Positions 44,951 through 56,974 of a stretch of DNA of 64,000 nucleotides are shown piece after piece. The first letter of the stretch is position 1, and every line of letters starts with the position of its first letter. Source of the DNA: Xylogone sp. PMI_703. Lineage: Eukaryota > Ascomycota > Leotiomycetes. The stretch spans positions 62,001 through 126,000 of the forward strand of contig JAJTUQ010000013.1 of the NCBI GenBank assembly GCA_021399445.1. Reading direction: 5' to 3'. The notes beneath the pieces were generated by a model. That model saw nothing but the letters and a program-made list of their open reading frames with translations, searched no databases and had not been told where the DNA came from. The translations under genes and the position numbers were made by a program.

Positions 44951-47006
44951 GGTGATGACCTCACACCCGCTCCAAACTTGGGGACCAATTGGCTCTCCAG
45001 ATATGGAAATCAGTTATACAATGAGAAAGGAGATTTATAGATTAAGTTATAGTAAACAAAAGGTAAAAAAAAAGAACGATCGAGATTATATAAGACACAC
45101 ACCACAGGTCAGAGGAGACGTGATTTTAAAGTCACCTTGAAGGGGAAACCCGCCACAGGCTTCCACCCCTCGACATTATATAAGAAATTTTTCACAGGAC
45201 AAGAGATACAGCCTTACGTGGACAATACCCGGATATAGCAAGCAAAGGGTCAAACTTGACAAAGCCCCTATCCACTTCCAGACCATGCTACGTACGGTAT
45301 CAATCCATACAGGCAAAACGGCCTATCTCCAGAGACCAGAGTTGGCATTTCCAAAAAGTCCGAGAGGCAAAAACACAATCACGAGCTTGGGAAAGCTCCG
45401 ACCCACCCGAGCAACTAAAACTGGTTTAACCTAGCATGCCATGTCTCTAGCCCATGGGCCGGCTCAACTCTAATCCTCAAGACCCTGAAGTGCAGAAGGG
45501 CTGTGACATTGGTCAGTGACTTAGTAAGGTACCACGGGCGCAAGTTACTACTTGTTCCGGCAGTAGGTACTTTGAGCAAGTATCCCCTTTTCTCCGCGGC
45601 TTTTAACCAATGACATTGAGAGGTTCAACCGTACGTAACATTTCCTGTTGGGCTCAGAGATCGAACGATTGCTAAGGCCGAGAAGGGAGCTACGCCAGCA
45701 AAGACCTTGGCTTGCTAATTCCGTTCGGTCCCGAGAGTAGTAGTCAGCAACTGGCATGAGCCCAGCCCTGCAGAGTGATGCCGTGGAGGAACTTGTTTGT
45801 ACGGCAGCATCAAAATACAGTACAGTAAATGCATGATCCAAGCCAGTTAACGGCCACATGGCGGGCATTACCCATGGATGTTCTCACGTAGTTAGCATCA
45901 GTAATGAATAACCGCAGCAGTTTTTTTGTATCCGTCTGCCGATGCTAGTGAACGAGATACGGGTATCAAGTACTCCCGTATCAAGAACCCCATCTAGAAA
46001 CTAACAATAGATTCCAAAACAACGCACTGCTGTATCTCGGAGGTTGTCAGCTACCGATATATGTTTGAAACCTTCGTAGTATTAATCAGATAAGGTCTGG
46101 ATTTTCCCTTCATGACGTTTCTGCTGGCGGCGCTAGAGAGTGGATCATTTGTAGGATTTTTAAAAGTCCATTTCCGGACAATTTTAGAGACCGAGAGCGC
46201 GAAGCGTGAGGTGGAAGTCGTGCGGATTAATGCGGATTAATGCGTGATTGGCCAGAGCTAAAAAGGCGGGACGGGATTCCGCCCAGTGTGCCACGACTTA
46301 AAATGTCCGTGTTGTCCTGCGGATTTTAAATCTCGGTCTCTTCGCCTTCAGATTAGGGCTTTTTGTCTGCAGCCTTGCGCCATCAGGCATCTCACGTAGG
46401 TGATCTTGCTCGTCTTGTCATGATTCGATCCATGGAGGTTTGACCTTTTACGCCTGCCTCGGTATTCTTGCTATGGTACACATAGGTAGTTGAACTATCG
46501 CTCCTAGCTTCTACGACATCCCTGTAACCAATATTGATATTATGATCATATTTCCTGATAATTAAGCTCTTGAAGGCCTCTCGTATTCAAGATACCCCAG
46601 CTATACGGAGAGACGGAGTAGCCACAGGCGGTATTGACGTGTTTGGTGGTGCCTTCTGCCACAATGGCGCTTGCAAATGCTCCACGGAACATCTTCAGCA
46701 TATCACTAGCGCCCTTCGGCGGATCCACGCCTACACACGCAACCCTGGCAAACAACAGTAAGGACGAAAGAACTCCATGCATTCTGCCAATGCTTTCCTC
46801 CCTTTTTTTTTTAAACCCCTTGCTTATAAAGTAAATAATGCTAAACGCCAATCACTACCAAGCCCAAAATTCCTCTACCCAATAGCGATATTCTGTGTGT
46901 CCCTGCACGCTTTGAAACTCTAGATCTATGCTGCTCAACACCGACGAAACCAGATGCGAAGTGAAACTCCAAAACTAACCAAAATAAGGCCCAACTGCGG
47001 CAAAGA
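44951..47006. other. Intergenic, no gene recognised
   Basis: Promoter side of the ABC transporter at the left. Short ORFs (45548-45868 minus, 46546-46851 minus) show no domain. A small inverted-repeat structure lies at 46186-46341. Nothing else supported. Confidence 0.45.
46186..46341. repeat. Small inverted-repeat element or stem-loop
   Basis: Arms AGAGACCGAGA (46186-46196) and TCTCGGTCTCT (46331-46341), with a second inner pair AAGTCGTG/CACGACTT and a tandem GCGGATTAAT. No clear target duplication, so it is a candidate MITE only. Confidence 0.4.
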
Positions 47007-50000
47007 TTAGAAATTATACCGTGTGCCCTGCCTTCCCAGCGGTTTGTCCTTCTTGCTCCTAGTCTCGCTTCGTGTCTCCCTCTCTTCAACTGCAGCCGCT
47101 GCTGCCTTTTTGGCAGGCTTTCCGGACCGTGGTTGCTCTGAATGCAGATGGCCTAATTCTTCAATAGCCATGTTGTTATACCACGAAAGGCAGCGGTGCA
47201 CTGTGTGCTCTGGGTGAGGCTGAAGATGATGCTTAGTGCGCGTGGACATACGCTTTGCGGGACCAGAATCAACACTCTTCTCCCGCTCTTCGGGAGGGTT
47301 GAGATATTCCTTGCGCTTCTCCATATGATTAACAATCTTATCGCGGTACGCTTATAGCTCTTTCTTGAGTTTTAACTCATTAAACCCGCGGGGGTCTAGC
47401 CATTCGATCAAGGCGTTTACAGTTTCAGGTTCATCATAGTAACCCCACTAATGAGCATTGAAGACACTTGTTTTGCCTTCCTCTAACTTCTTGCGACCTG
47501 GTACTGTCATATTGAACTGGGCTTTATACTCGTTCTGCCATTCTGGCTTCATGTCAATATATCCCTCTCTCTCCATATCGTCTAGTCCCTGAACCCAAAT
47601 ACAGCCATTGGCGTATTCTGCTTCTGCTGTTGAACTAGTAGACAGCCCTCCAAATGGCATTCCATTTCGTTCAAACCAGTAATAACGATTCTAAAACCTA
47701 TCTTTACCAAGAACACGGGTTCAAGGACAGTCTGCTTCTTGAAGATCGTTGTCGATGATTGCGATTTCATCCTTACATTTTTTGATGAAATCCTGCTTTC
47801 GTTTTATATCCTTCTCCAACTTGATAAACTGCCTAGATTGCTTAAGCATTTTAGCAGCTGCCTCTGCTTTTAACTTTTTCTCTTGTTCTGCCTCCCGTTT
47901 TCGTTGCCTCTCAGCAGTACGATCATAGGCACGACGTAGAGATCGACCTAGATGTGGCTCTTTATCAATGTCAGGTACCTCTTCTTCTACTTCTTCTACA
48001 GATTTTTCTGTATCATGCATCTTTACATCTCCATTTGTGTCCTTCTGTTCCGGCTCTGGTTCTGGCTCTGGATCAGGTGGAAGATTTGCTGGAAGGAGAA
48101 TCTTTCTTTCTTCATTAAGTAAGCGTAATTCCTTAAGGCTAAGATAAATCAGTGTTCAATCCTTTAAAAATTATCAGCAGATTAGACTTACGCATTTTTA
48201 CGATCTCGTTACCATTAGATCTTCTCTTTCCGGAAGCTTGTCATTTGTTCACTACATTCTTCCATGTATCCACGAATCGCCTTGGTCTCTACGTAAGCAT
48301 GCATACAATTTGGAGGGCCTGGACGCGAAGGTTAACGTCTAGCCTTGCGTATTGTTAACAAGCGGTATCTTGTGTTGGTTCCATCTTTAGAGGGGCAAGT
48401 TATTCAAGTAACTCTTCATAAGACTTAAAATAGCGTTTATCTTTAGAGAGTTGATGTAACAAGCCAACCATTATTATTTGCTAGCCGCCATTCTTAAAAT
48501 CTCACTTTCTCAGCTTTTCGATCCAATCAATACTAGATAACATTTTTGCTGCTTGGTGGTTAACCGTTAGTTCAGGTGTTAGACTACGTTTAGCTTCTGA
48601 AGCTTGCCTTAAGGCTTCTGCTTCGGCCTTTGCCATACTACTCCTCGTGGCTCGACCTCGTGGTAGTTCTGGTTCAGGAGTTGGTATTGGTGGTGTGCTG
48701 TTTCTTCCTCTGACTCTTCTTCATCATTCTCCTCGTCTATCTCGGGGAGTTGGACTTGAACTTTACCCCCTTTTACCTCGGAGTTTACTAAGAGCTTCAA
48801 TGCTGCGCAGTGAATCTCTACAAATAGCTCACAATCAACATCTTCTGCAGAAAACTGTAAAGCCTCTACAAAGTCGTCAAATGTAAAGGAATCTAATTTG
48901 AATACTTCGCAGTAAACGTTGAGGGTATCCCACACTTCGAGCAATGGCCTAACCGACTTCATTGAAATTCCTCTGCCATCAGTAGTCTTGGTTCCTTGGC
49001 CGGGTATGTCTTGGGAGAAATACTTCAGTTGAGGCCTCTTTACAGCATCAGGTTTAGGTGGAAACTGTAAGTCTTCGATTGGATATTTGATAGGTGGTGG
49101 AGGTGGAGGTGGTGGCGGTGGCGGTGCTGCCTGTGCAGGGACAAATAAGAATGGTGGAAGTAAGGCGCCTTGGTTGTAGGGTGGGTATTCCATGTTTGAA
49201 TTTCTATATCTGATACCATGGACCTCAAAGATAGTGGGATCTGTTGAAGGATCCATAGACAGAGGGTGACTGTTAACAAATCGAAGACCATTCGGATTTG
49301 TGGGTGCAGGGTTGAGAGTTGGCTTTTTCTTGCCTTTTCCAGGTTGTCCTTGTGCCTGTGCTTGTGCCTGTGCTTGTTGCTGTTGCTTAGATTTATGACT
49401 CTTCGGTGAAGGTCTCAGCTCAGGCAATTTAGACTGTGTATTGACTTGGAAACTCCCAACCATCCCATCTTAATCAGGTCCATTCATTTTCTGGGCTTGA
49501 TTTTATTTCCTCTCTACGGCTTTACTTTCATAGCGAAGATGGGGAGGCACCCGAGTATCGATATGATAGATTTCGGCCATTTCTGGTTTAACTAGCCATG
49601 GGGCGCCGGTCTATGCTTCTCTCGCTACAGTCTTCTTGATGAATGATCGCAAGACCTGTTTTGTAAATACTTTCTGGTCCCTGTTAATGTGCACATCATC
49701 CATTACAGCTTCTTCAGTCGGCCGGCCATCAAGACTCACGAAATAGCGAGAAAAAGGTGCGCTATAAGAACCATCCGGCATATATTTGGCGCCAAATCGA
49801 GTTTTATCTCTAACAATACCAGTAAGCCGCTCTCCCGTAAGCACATGTACAGTAACAGCCTCTCCGGGGTATTAGTCGGATTTATATTCATCATAAATCA
49901 AATTAACCAGAGTATCAATTTTAGAAATGGTTTGAAACTGTATTCGGCGTAGAATTGGTCCCTTGAGAGCCTCTAGGAAGGATTCTTCCACCTCCTGTGC

Positions 50001-50500
50001 ACCTGCAAGCCGCATGATAATTCAGTTCAGGGTTCGGAACAAGGGTTGAAAAGGGTTCTAGCCTTACCTCGCTCTTTAATGCTTCGAAAAATGATAATCC
50101 AGAATGGCCAGTTATCTGACATATAAATCTCCGCTGGTAATCATCAGTAAACAGTTCCATGAATGTCACATGTTCAGTTAAAAGCTATTCTAACCTGTTT
50201 GTAAAAATCCATGCTATAAGTGCATATTAGCTTCTATTCCTTAGGCGTAAGATACAACACTCTTACCGGTTTAAATATAATTCATAATCGACGAAAATTT
50301 CCCCGGTTTGGGGAATTACCTAGACCTATACCCTAATGTCAGAACTGCAGCAGAGGATAGCTTCTAGTGACTAAGTCTTATACCTCCGTATCATCGTTTT
50401 CAATCTCCGGCTTTGAGACATATTGGACCGGTTTCCGCTTGAATAAGACCTAGGAGGATTAGTTGAAGTCTTTCACAATGTTAGAGAAAGTACCGACCAT
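47007..50500 (-). pseudogene. ITC1: ITC1/ACF1-type ISWI chromatin-remodelling subunit, pseudogene
   Basis: Itc1/Acf1 proteins are partners of ISWI remodellers in the nucleus. A candidate start is an ATG at 50500 next to an intron, then 'LFKRKPVQYVSKPEIE' and 'IPQTGEIFVDYELYLN'. The WAC domain follows ('RRFICQITGHSGLSFFEAL', 'VLTGERLTGIVRDKTRFG'), then 'GAPWLVKPEMAEIYHIDT' and 'KLPELRPSPKSHKSK'. Next come the DDT domain ('LLEVWDTLNVYCEVFKLD'), an acidic stretch and WHIM-like blocks ('NRYYWFERNGMPFGGLS', 'YDEPETVNALIEWLDPRGFN'). Stops interrupt the frame near 49873, at 49611-49613, and at two places near 49470-49507; further stops lie near 47695, 47450 and 47354. A frameshift lies near 48690. 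The degree of decay excludes sequencing error. Either an intact copy exists elsewhere or the function was lost; a duplicate is more likely. Confidence 0.8.
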
Positions 50501-52252
50501 CTTGAGCCCTCGCGGCGGTCAGGAAGCTTGACCTAGCTAAGAGGCCTACAAACAGCTAGCAGTTAGCTCTGGATATGACAGCTCTCGTATAAAGTAGATC
50601 TAATGCTCTAAACTTTTTTTGGAGGGAGTTCTGAGCCAGTTGGAGGCCATTTGAGCGGAATCCGGAAGTGGTGGGAGCATGAAAGAAACTGCCGAGCCCA
50701 TGGCCATCCAGACTGGGGGGTGGGATATCAAAGGCGGGATACTTACAGCTGCAGCTCTCGACTCGACGCGTCCAGGAGGGTTTGGAACGCGTCAGGGCAG
50801 TCGCATAAGGTCGCCGCGATGATGTGGTGGTGCTGGTGGATGAGCCGGGCGGAATTGTGTGTTGTTCAGGTCGCGTTTGGAAGGATGAGAAGTTTGGATG
50901 GAGAGGATCCTGGCCGGGGACTGGCCTAATTTTTCGGACCAGGTCCATACCATCACCCCACGTATCTTGACGCCGGACCACATCGACAGCAACACGGAAT
51001 TCAGCAACGTTCTTGTACTCATTTTAAAGCCCAAAATCAGACAAATCGTTCAAGTGCTCATTTGACTATAATATTTACATTTACACGCGAGGAGCGCCGT
51101 TTGCAGAATTTTGCAGAGTTGGGGTCCCTTGATCATAGCACTTTCCGCATCGGATGGCCCCCTTACGAGAACCTAAGGCCATCCACGGTCTCTCCGGAGA
51201 CTTTATATGGAAAATTTATCTTTTCTAAGGGCCTGTTCAGCAACCGCACTAAACCCTCCATAGACTCCACTCCATAGGCTAAGTCGGCATATGAAAAATT
51301 TTCACCGAACACCCCCCCATATCTCAACCACCATAGGCTGAATAATAATTAAATAATCGTAGGAGAGCTCTAGCACTAAAGTAGCGCCAAAGCTCAATTG
51401 TATGAGCTATAATATTCTGATGTCCTGACCTCCAGAGCTCTCCCAGTGGACTCACTTTTTCCGCAATTTATTGCTTAAACTTTCAATGTTCATCAACACC
51501 ATGAATTGTGACGACGATAACTTAACAATTAGTACAATCAGTACAAATTCAACTAACTCATCTGATAAAGAAGAAGCTAAAGATGCTATAAGCCTGTTTA
51601 CGCATTAAAACAGGCCATAAAGTTAGCTATTTTAAGTGTTGTTAAAAGTGTTATATGTTATACTCCATGTAGGACCAGTATGAGTAACCATGAATATATC
51701 ATTAAATTGATTAATTCAGGCCATCTTAGACGTTATTTTAAAGTATTATACATGTCTCTTAATACATTCTAAGACTTTAAACGCTCTTTAACTAATTACT
51801 TATCACTTAAAAGCTCTTATAATATTAATATTAATGAAAAGATATTTATCTTTCTATATATTATTAACCGAAGAGCTTTTAACCAAGATACTCAAGAAAG
51901 GTTTTCTTACTCTGGTTTAACGATTAGTATAATCTTTTATGATGTGCTTAATATGTTATTATACCTTTATAAATAAAAGGTTTAACTGTTAACAGCCTTT
52001 ATACTTATTTTAGATCATATACTAAAAGACCCTCACTTTTAGGAATTCTATTACTGTTTAAAAGCTCTTAATAACACTTATATTAAGGTCTATTTACCCT
52101 TTAAAGATTACGCTTAATATAAAAACAGAAAGTAAATGTTATCTTAAAATGTACTTACGGTTTATAACTTTGAATTACTATTTATGTATACACTTTTTGG
52201 TTAAGAAGGGTTAACTCATGATATGTAAATATTAAAAGACATTTAAACTAAT
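50501..52252. other. Intergenic; unassigned ORFs, then AT-rich decay
   Basis: 50556-51034 on the minus strand has overlapping ORFs with fairly good codon character and a GTAAGT donor-like site near 50745, but no family could be recognised. From about 51500 the DNA becomes very AT-rich without coding capacity, like RIP-mutated transposon DNA. Confidence 0.4.
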
Positions 52253-52703
52253 TGTAACGTTCCTACGTACAGTTGGGTTCTGGTTCTAGTATACTCAAAT
52301 ATACTAGGGGAGATAAAGGGTTCAGATAATTCACTTATAACAATGTAGGCCTTAGTTACTGAAATGCAGGTATGCTGTAAATCAATTTAATTGAGCACGA
52401 GGCTCCTATCTAGGTAAACTATCTACTTAAATAATGAATGCGTTGGTATGGAGTCCTTCCACCAGGGACTCCAGGAGTCCTCTCTCTGGAGACTCCAGGA
52501 GTCTCGTCCAGCAGGACTCCGTCACGTGATTTTCAATTATTCCTGGGAGCCTTGCTTTCAGGGGAGCCCACTGTTCCTGGGAACCGAGTTCCTAGGAACC
52601 ATTGGTTCCTGGGCCCGAGCATCCTGGGATCCTTTGGTTCCTAAGAATCATTGGATCCCGGGAGCTCGCTTGTTATGACGCCTGTTTATTTATCGTATAA
52701 TAA
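52253..52703 (-). repeat. Gypsy-type LTR, inverted orientation
   Basis: Starts TGTAACGTTCCTACG, the reverse complement of the LTR end seen at 61121-61129, and shares 'TACTGAAATGCAGGTATGC' and 'GAGCACGAGGCTCCTATCTA' with the other copies. It contains a dense run of short palindromes (CTCCAGGAGTC, TTCCTGGGAACC, GGATCC) at about 52455-52665. The right end is approximate. Confidence 0.75.
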
Positions 52704-52935
52704 CTAATTTAATTCTCTCTAGTTAGTTTTTATTAATAACTTATATAATTATTAATATTTATATATAGTTAAAGTGTAAAATGTTACTTTTTTTCTTAAA
52801 CATAATAAGTTCTTACTTTAAACTTCTTTTTATATAGTTTAATTGTCTACTTAAAGTATTAACTTTAATATTCTTTATTCTTTAAATATAATAAATCTTA
52901 AAATTATATTATATTAACATTTTATATTAATATAT
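52704..52935. other. AT-rich spacer between two inverted LTRs
   Basis: Almost entirely A+T, no coding capacity. Confidence 0.5.
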
Positions 52936-53432
52936 TGTTATGACCCCACTCAGAAGCTGCATCATAAACCCCAGAGCTTAGATAACATGATAAATAAGTA
53001 GGCGTCGCAACAAGCGAGCTCCCGGGAACCAATGGTCCTTAAGAACCCAAGGATCCCAGGATGCTCGAGCCCAGGAACTACTGGTTCCCAGGAACTCGGT
53101 TCCTAGGAACGCTGGGCCCCCAGGAGAACGAGGCTCCCAGGAAGATTAAGGAATCACGTGACGGAGTCTAGGAGTCCAGGTCGGATCCAAGGATCCTGGA
53201 GTCCAGGAGTCTGAGTGGGATCCAGGACTCCTACGTATACACATTCACTATATAAGTAGATAGTTAAACTAGATAGGAGCCTCGTGCTCAATTCAATTGA
53301 TTTACAGCATACCTGCATTTCAGTAACTAAGGCCTACATTATCTCTAAAGTGAATTATCTGAACCCTTTATCTCCCCTAGTATATCTGAGTATACTAGAA
53401 CCTGAACCCCAACTGTTCGTAGGAACGTTACA
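52936..53432 (+). repeat. Gypsy-type LTR, forward orientation
   Basis: Begins TGTTATGACCCC and ends CGTAGGAACGTTACA. It carries the same palindrome-rich segment as its inverted partner, with different copies of the words. The 5-bp flanks (AATAT/ATTAA) do not match. Confidence 0.8.
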
Positions 53433-53827
53433 ATTAATTAGTATTATTCTTTTTCCTACTTATAACTTATTCGTCTAATAAGGTTATACTATAAAATCTT
53501 TATGTTTTATATAGTTAAAAAGTTTAAAGCTTTAAAAGACCTCTCGGAAAGAGTCTTCTGTTATCCTCTGGTTAAGCTTTAATTCTTTAAACATTATATA
53601 TAAAGAATATACTAATAAGGTTTTAACATATTCTTTTCTTTTTAAAGAATTCTATAAAATCTCCTTAAACGCTAATCGATTAATGTTAGTTTTAATTCTA
53701 ATTTGATAAAATCTAACCTTAAACTCTTTATGAGTTATTAGTACTCTTTTAATATTCCTTAAAGCGAAAAAGTCTAATAGATTTATAACATTTTAATATT
53801 CTTTAAATAGAAAATTGTTAAGGTGAA
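53433..53827. other. AT-rich decayed sequence
   Basis: No gene. Probably mutated retrotransposon interior. Confidence 0.4.
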
Positions 53828-54135
53828 TGTTACGATTCTCGAGTCCCCTAGGACCCAAGTACGGATATACTTCCTAGAATCGAGGGGTTTGGGATAGATA
53901 GCTAGTAAACACCGAGTAATCACTTCGTAACGATACCAAGTATAGGTTAACTTGCATATATTGAGTTGAGCACGAGGATTCTACTCTCGTGCTCCTATTT
54001 ACTTATATAGACTATAAACCGCCGCTGGATCCATCACGTGTCGGTTAATCACGTGACTTGTTCCCGCACCAGGTTCTCTGTGTAGCCTACACTACCGAGC
54101 CTCAGGCCTGGTGGGGTACGGGTAGGGTTGTAACA
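53828..54135 (+). repeat. Probable solo LTR of a second family (308 bp)
   Basis: Starts TGTTACGATTCTCG and ends GGGTTGTAACA, with LTR-like TG..CA ends. Its 3' part ('GAGCCTCAGGCC', 'GGTTCTCTGTGTAGCC') recurs inverted at about 56560-56600 inside the gypsy element. Confidence 0.55.
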
Positions 54136-54157
54136 ATAATATATTTACACTCGAAAC

Positions 54158-54385
54158 TGTTGAGATTATGACCGTTATGCTCATATGGGAAGGGTTGGTT
54201 CACTAGGCACTACCGTAATGTAGGGTTGAATAGGCTTATATTGGCTAATACATTGTATGTTTTTTCTTATTCTCAGTATATAAGGAGTTGCACCCTTAAA
54301 TACTCTCTTACCGGATTATTAGTCGTTCCACTCCGATCGCATAGCTACCGAGCGCCAGTATGCTCTGCTCTCATAATTCCTAACA
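54158..54385 (-). repeat. Copia solo LTR, inverted, with GAAAC target duplication
   Basis: 228 bp, reverse complement of the copia LTR at 62129-62358, flanked by a 5-bp duplication GAAAC (54153-54157 and 54386-54390). Confidence 0.9.
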
Positions 54386-54930
54386 GAAACATACAATTAT
54401 ACTTTATTATAGAATATATATAAATAAATCTATAATATTATATTCTAACATTATTAATATATTATAATATATAACTATTGAAAATAACTTCTTTTCACTC
54501 TTTTTATACTTAATTTATCCTTTTTTTATACACATTCCCTTTAATCTACCTATTTCAATCTTTATATATTATAACTAATAATAAGCTTACTTTCATTTCA
54601 GTTTTTATACACTTTATACTATTATACTCATTTTATACTTTATCGTTGGATTTACATTTCTTGATCTACACTCGAGTTAACTTTATTAAAAATCTCACTG
54701 TTAACCTTATCTTCTTTATACTTTATATAATAATAAATATTTTACTATTTTTATAACTAATTTCTTGTTGTATACATTTTACTTATTCTATTATCAATTT
54801 TCGCTTTTTTAACTGTTCTTCTGGCTGTAATATAAAAATTCATAAAGTAAGTAGTCCCAAAACCTCCAGGCAGCCTTATGTATTTTTTTATACTAAAATA
54901 CTAGAGTTTTAATTTGTTCAAAACCCACGG
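54386..54930. other. AT-rich decayed sequence
   Basis: No coding potential; very high A+T. Confidence 0.4.
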
Positions 54931-55146
54931 GCAGGCCTGCCCGGAGCACTAATATTGGGGATAGGCCTGCTTGAAGTACTAATATTGAGGATAGGCCTGC
55001 CCAGAGCACTAATATTGAGGATAGGCCTGCCCGGAGCATTGATATTGGGGATAGGCCTGCCCAGAGCACTGATATTGGGGATAGGCCTGCCCGGAGCACT
55101 GATATTGGGGATAGGCCTGCCCGGAGCACTGATATTGGGGATAGGC
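54931..55146. repeat. GC-rich minisatellite, seven 30-bp units
   Basis: Seven head-to-tail 30-bp units plus six bases of an eighth. The unit begins ATAGGCCTGCCCGGA and ends TATTGGGG; units differ at a few positions, mostly C/T or G/A. The last three units are the most alike. It is GC-rich while its surroundings are almost pure A+T. Because 30 is divisible by three, several frames stay open through it, giving spurious ORFs. Confidence 0.95.
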
Positions 55147-55500
55147 TTTTTCTCAATTAAAAGTCTTTTATAAAAAAATAGAATAAACGTTTTGTTTACA
55201 CTTTTACACTTTAAAAGTATACTCTTTATAACGACTAAAATCAAGAACCATTTTACAGTCTTTATTATTCTTTTTACAAAAGGAGTAAAAAATCATTTTA
55301 AAACTACAACAATTAATATAATCTTTTAAATTTATACATTTTTAATACTTTCTTGACTTTTTCTTTTTAATAATGTTTTCAAAATTAAATAAAAGCTTTT
55401 TAAATAGTATAATATAAAAGAAGAAAGTTTTAAAAATTATAATAAAATTTAAACTATTACTTTTAAACATTGGGATTACATTAAGCTAAAAAGAGGATAA
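55147..55500. other. AT-rich spacer before the gypsy LTR
   Basis: No coding potential. Confidence 0.4.
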
Positions 55501-56033
55501 TGTTACAATGTAAATTACTTGTAATATAAACTTAAGTTATATTAAAGATTCTAGTATTTTAAGACTAGGAATTGAAAATCATTAATATAAATAAGTAATA
55601 TATATTATTAATATGACAATACTAATTTAATGTTAATACTAGAATTTGATTATTATAAGTTATTAAATAGTATAATCTAGATAATTGTACTATAAAAAGG
55701 ATAGTATTAACTTTTAAGTAGTATAAACAACTTACTAATACTATCAAATTCTAGATCACGTGACGGACTTTATAAACTTGAAAGTCTTAAGGGTTTAAAG
55801 GGACTTTAAGGACTTGAGGGTCTTAAAGGTCTTTTACCTAACAAGATAACTATATAAGTAGATAGTTTACTATAAATAAAAGCTTTATACTCAATTTAAT
55901 CGATTTACAGTATACTTACATTTCAGTAACTAAAGTCTACATTACATTAAGTGAATCATTTAAACCCTTTAACTCCCCTGGTATATTTGAGTATATTTAA
56001 ACCCCAAACCCAACTGTTTGTAAGAACGTTACA
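55501..56033 (+). repeat. 5' LTR of the AT-mutated gypsy element
   Basis: Begins TGTTACAATGTAAATTACTT and ends AAGAACGTTACA. It aligns with the less mutated LTR at 60580-61129 along its length, with C/G positions changed to T/A. Confidence 0.85.
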
Positions 56034-56539
56034 TTTAATTAAAGTTCTTTTTCTAATTTCAATTTATAATTCAATTTTAACTTTAATCTAAACTTTAGTT
56101 TAAACTTGAGTTTTAGCTTTAATTTAAATCTAGTTATAGTTTAACTAATCAGTATTTAACTTAATTACAGTTGCTGTTATATCAAGTCTATAAAATAGTC
56201 AATCTAAATTAATTTTAATAAACTTGATTATACAATTGATATTGTTAATTTTAGTATTTGTATATATTTTTACAGTTAATAGTCAAAAATTAATACTTTT
56301 AATAGGTAAATTCATTTTAAAAAACTAATAAAAATAATATAAAAGGAAAATAGTCAAGTAGTAATTGTATAACTTCTTTATTTATTAATAAAATTAAATT
56401 TAAAATTTTATAATAATTAATTAATAATCTGTAAACATTCTTCTTCAATTTGTAAATTTAATATAAATGATTATTTAATTGTTTTAAACTAATAGACTAT
56501 TTATAAATATAATAAAATAATAATTAATAATCTAGTATA

Positions 56540-56930
56540 TGTTATAACTCAACTGATGTTGAGGGCCTGAGGCTCGGTAGCAAGGCTATACAGAGAACCC
56601 GACATACAGAGGTCATGTGAAACAGTATAATGTTAAAGAATATAGAAGTCTATACTCGGGCGGTCTATATTTATAGTCAAGTATAATAGTATAGAGTATA
56701 GGAAATTATACTTTTATACTTTATACTTAAGAAAATGCCTTTTATATAAAAAAGTAGTTTAGTATTAAATAAGAGCTTCATGTTCAATTTAATATATATA
56801 AATTGTATTTATAATTTGATATAGTTATGAAGTAGTATAAATTATTTATTGTTTACATATTCCTTTCAACATATTACAATATAAATATACTTGTACTTCA
56901 GTTAGTCAACTGCTTAATGTTGTAATACTT
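56540..56930 (-). repeat. Possible LTR insertion inside the gypsy leader
   Basis: A less AT-mutated patch at 56540-56620 matches, inverted, the LTR at 53828-54135. The ends are unclear. Confidence 0.4.
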
Positions 56931-56974
56931 TAAACATCTGGATATTAATTAATAAGTAAATAGTTGACGTTGAC

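Noticed and set aside
46546..46851. Possible small secreted protein (101 residues)
   Set aside because: Overlapping ORFs on both strands, no clear signal peptide or domain.
50556..51034. Possible gene upstream of the ITC1 pseudogene
   Set aside because: Codon character is fair and a donor-like site exists, but pieces in three frames cannot be joined convincingly and no family is recognised.
54931..55146. CRISPR-like array
   Set aside because: Units are directly adjacent with no spacers, and the genome is eukaryotic.
54893..55244. Repetitive ORFs over the minisatellite in three frames
   Set aside because: The repeat unit length is a multiple of three, which keeps frames open by chance; no flanking coding sequence.
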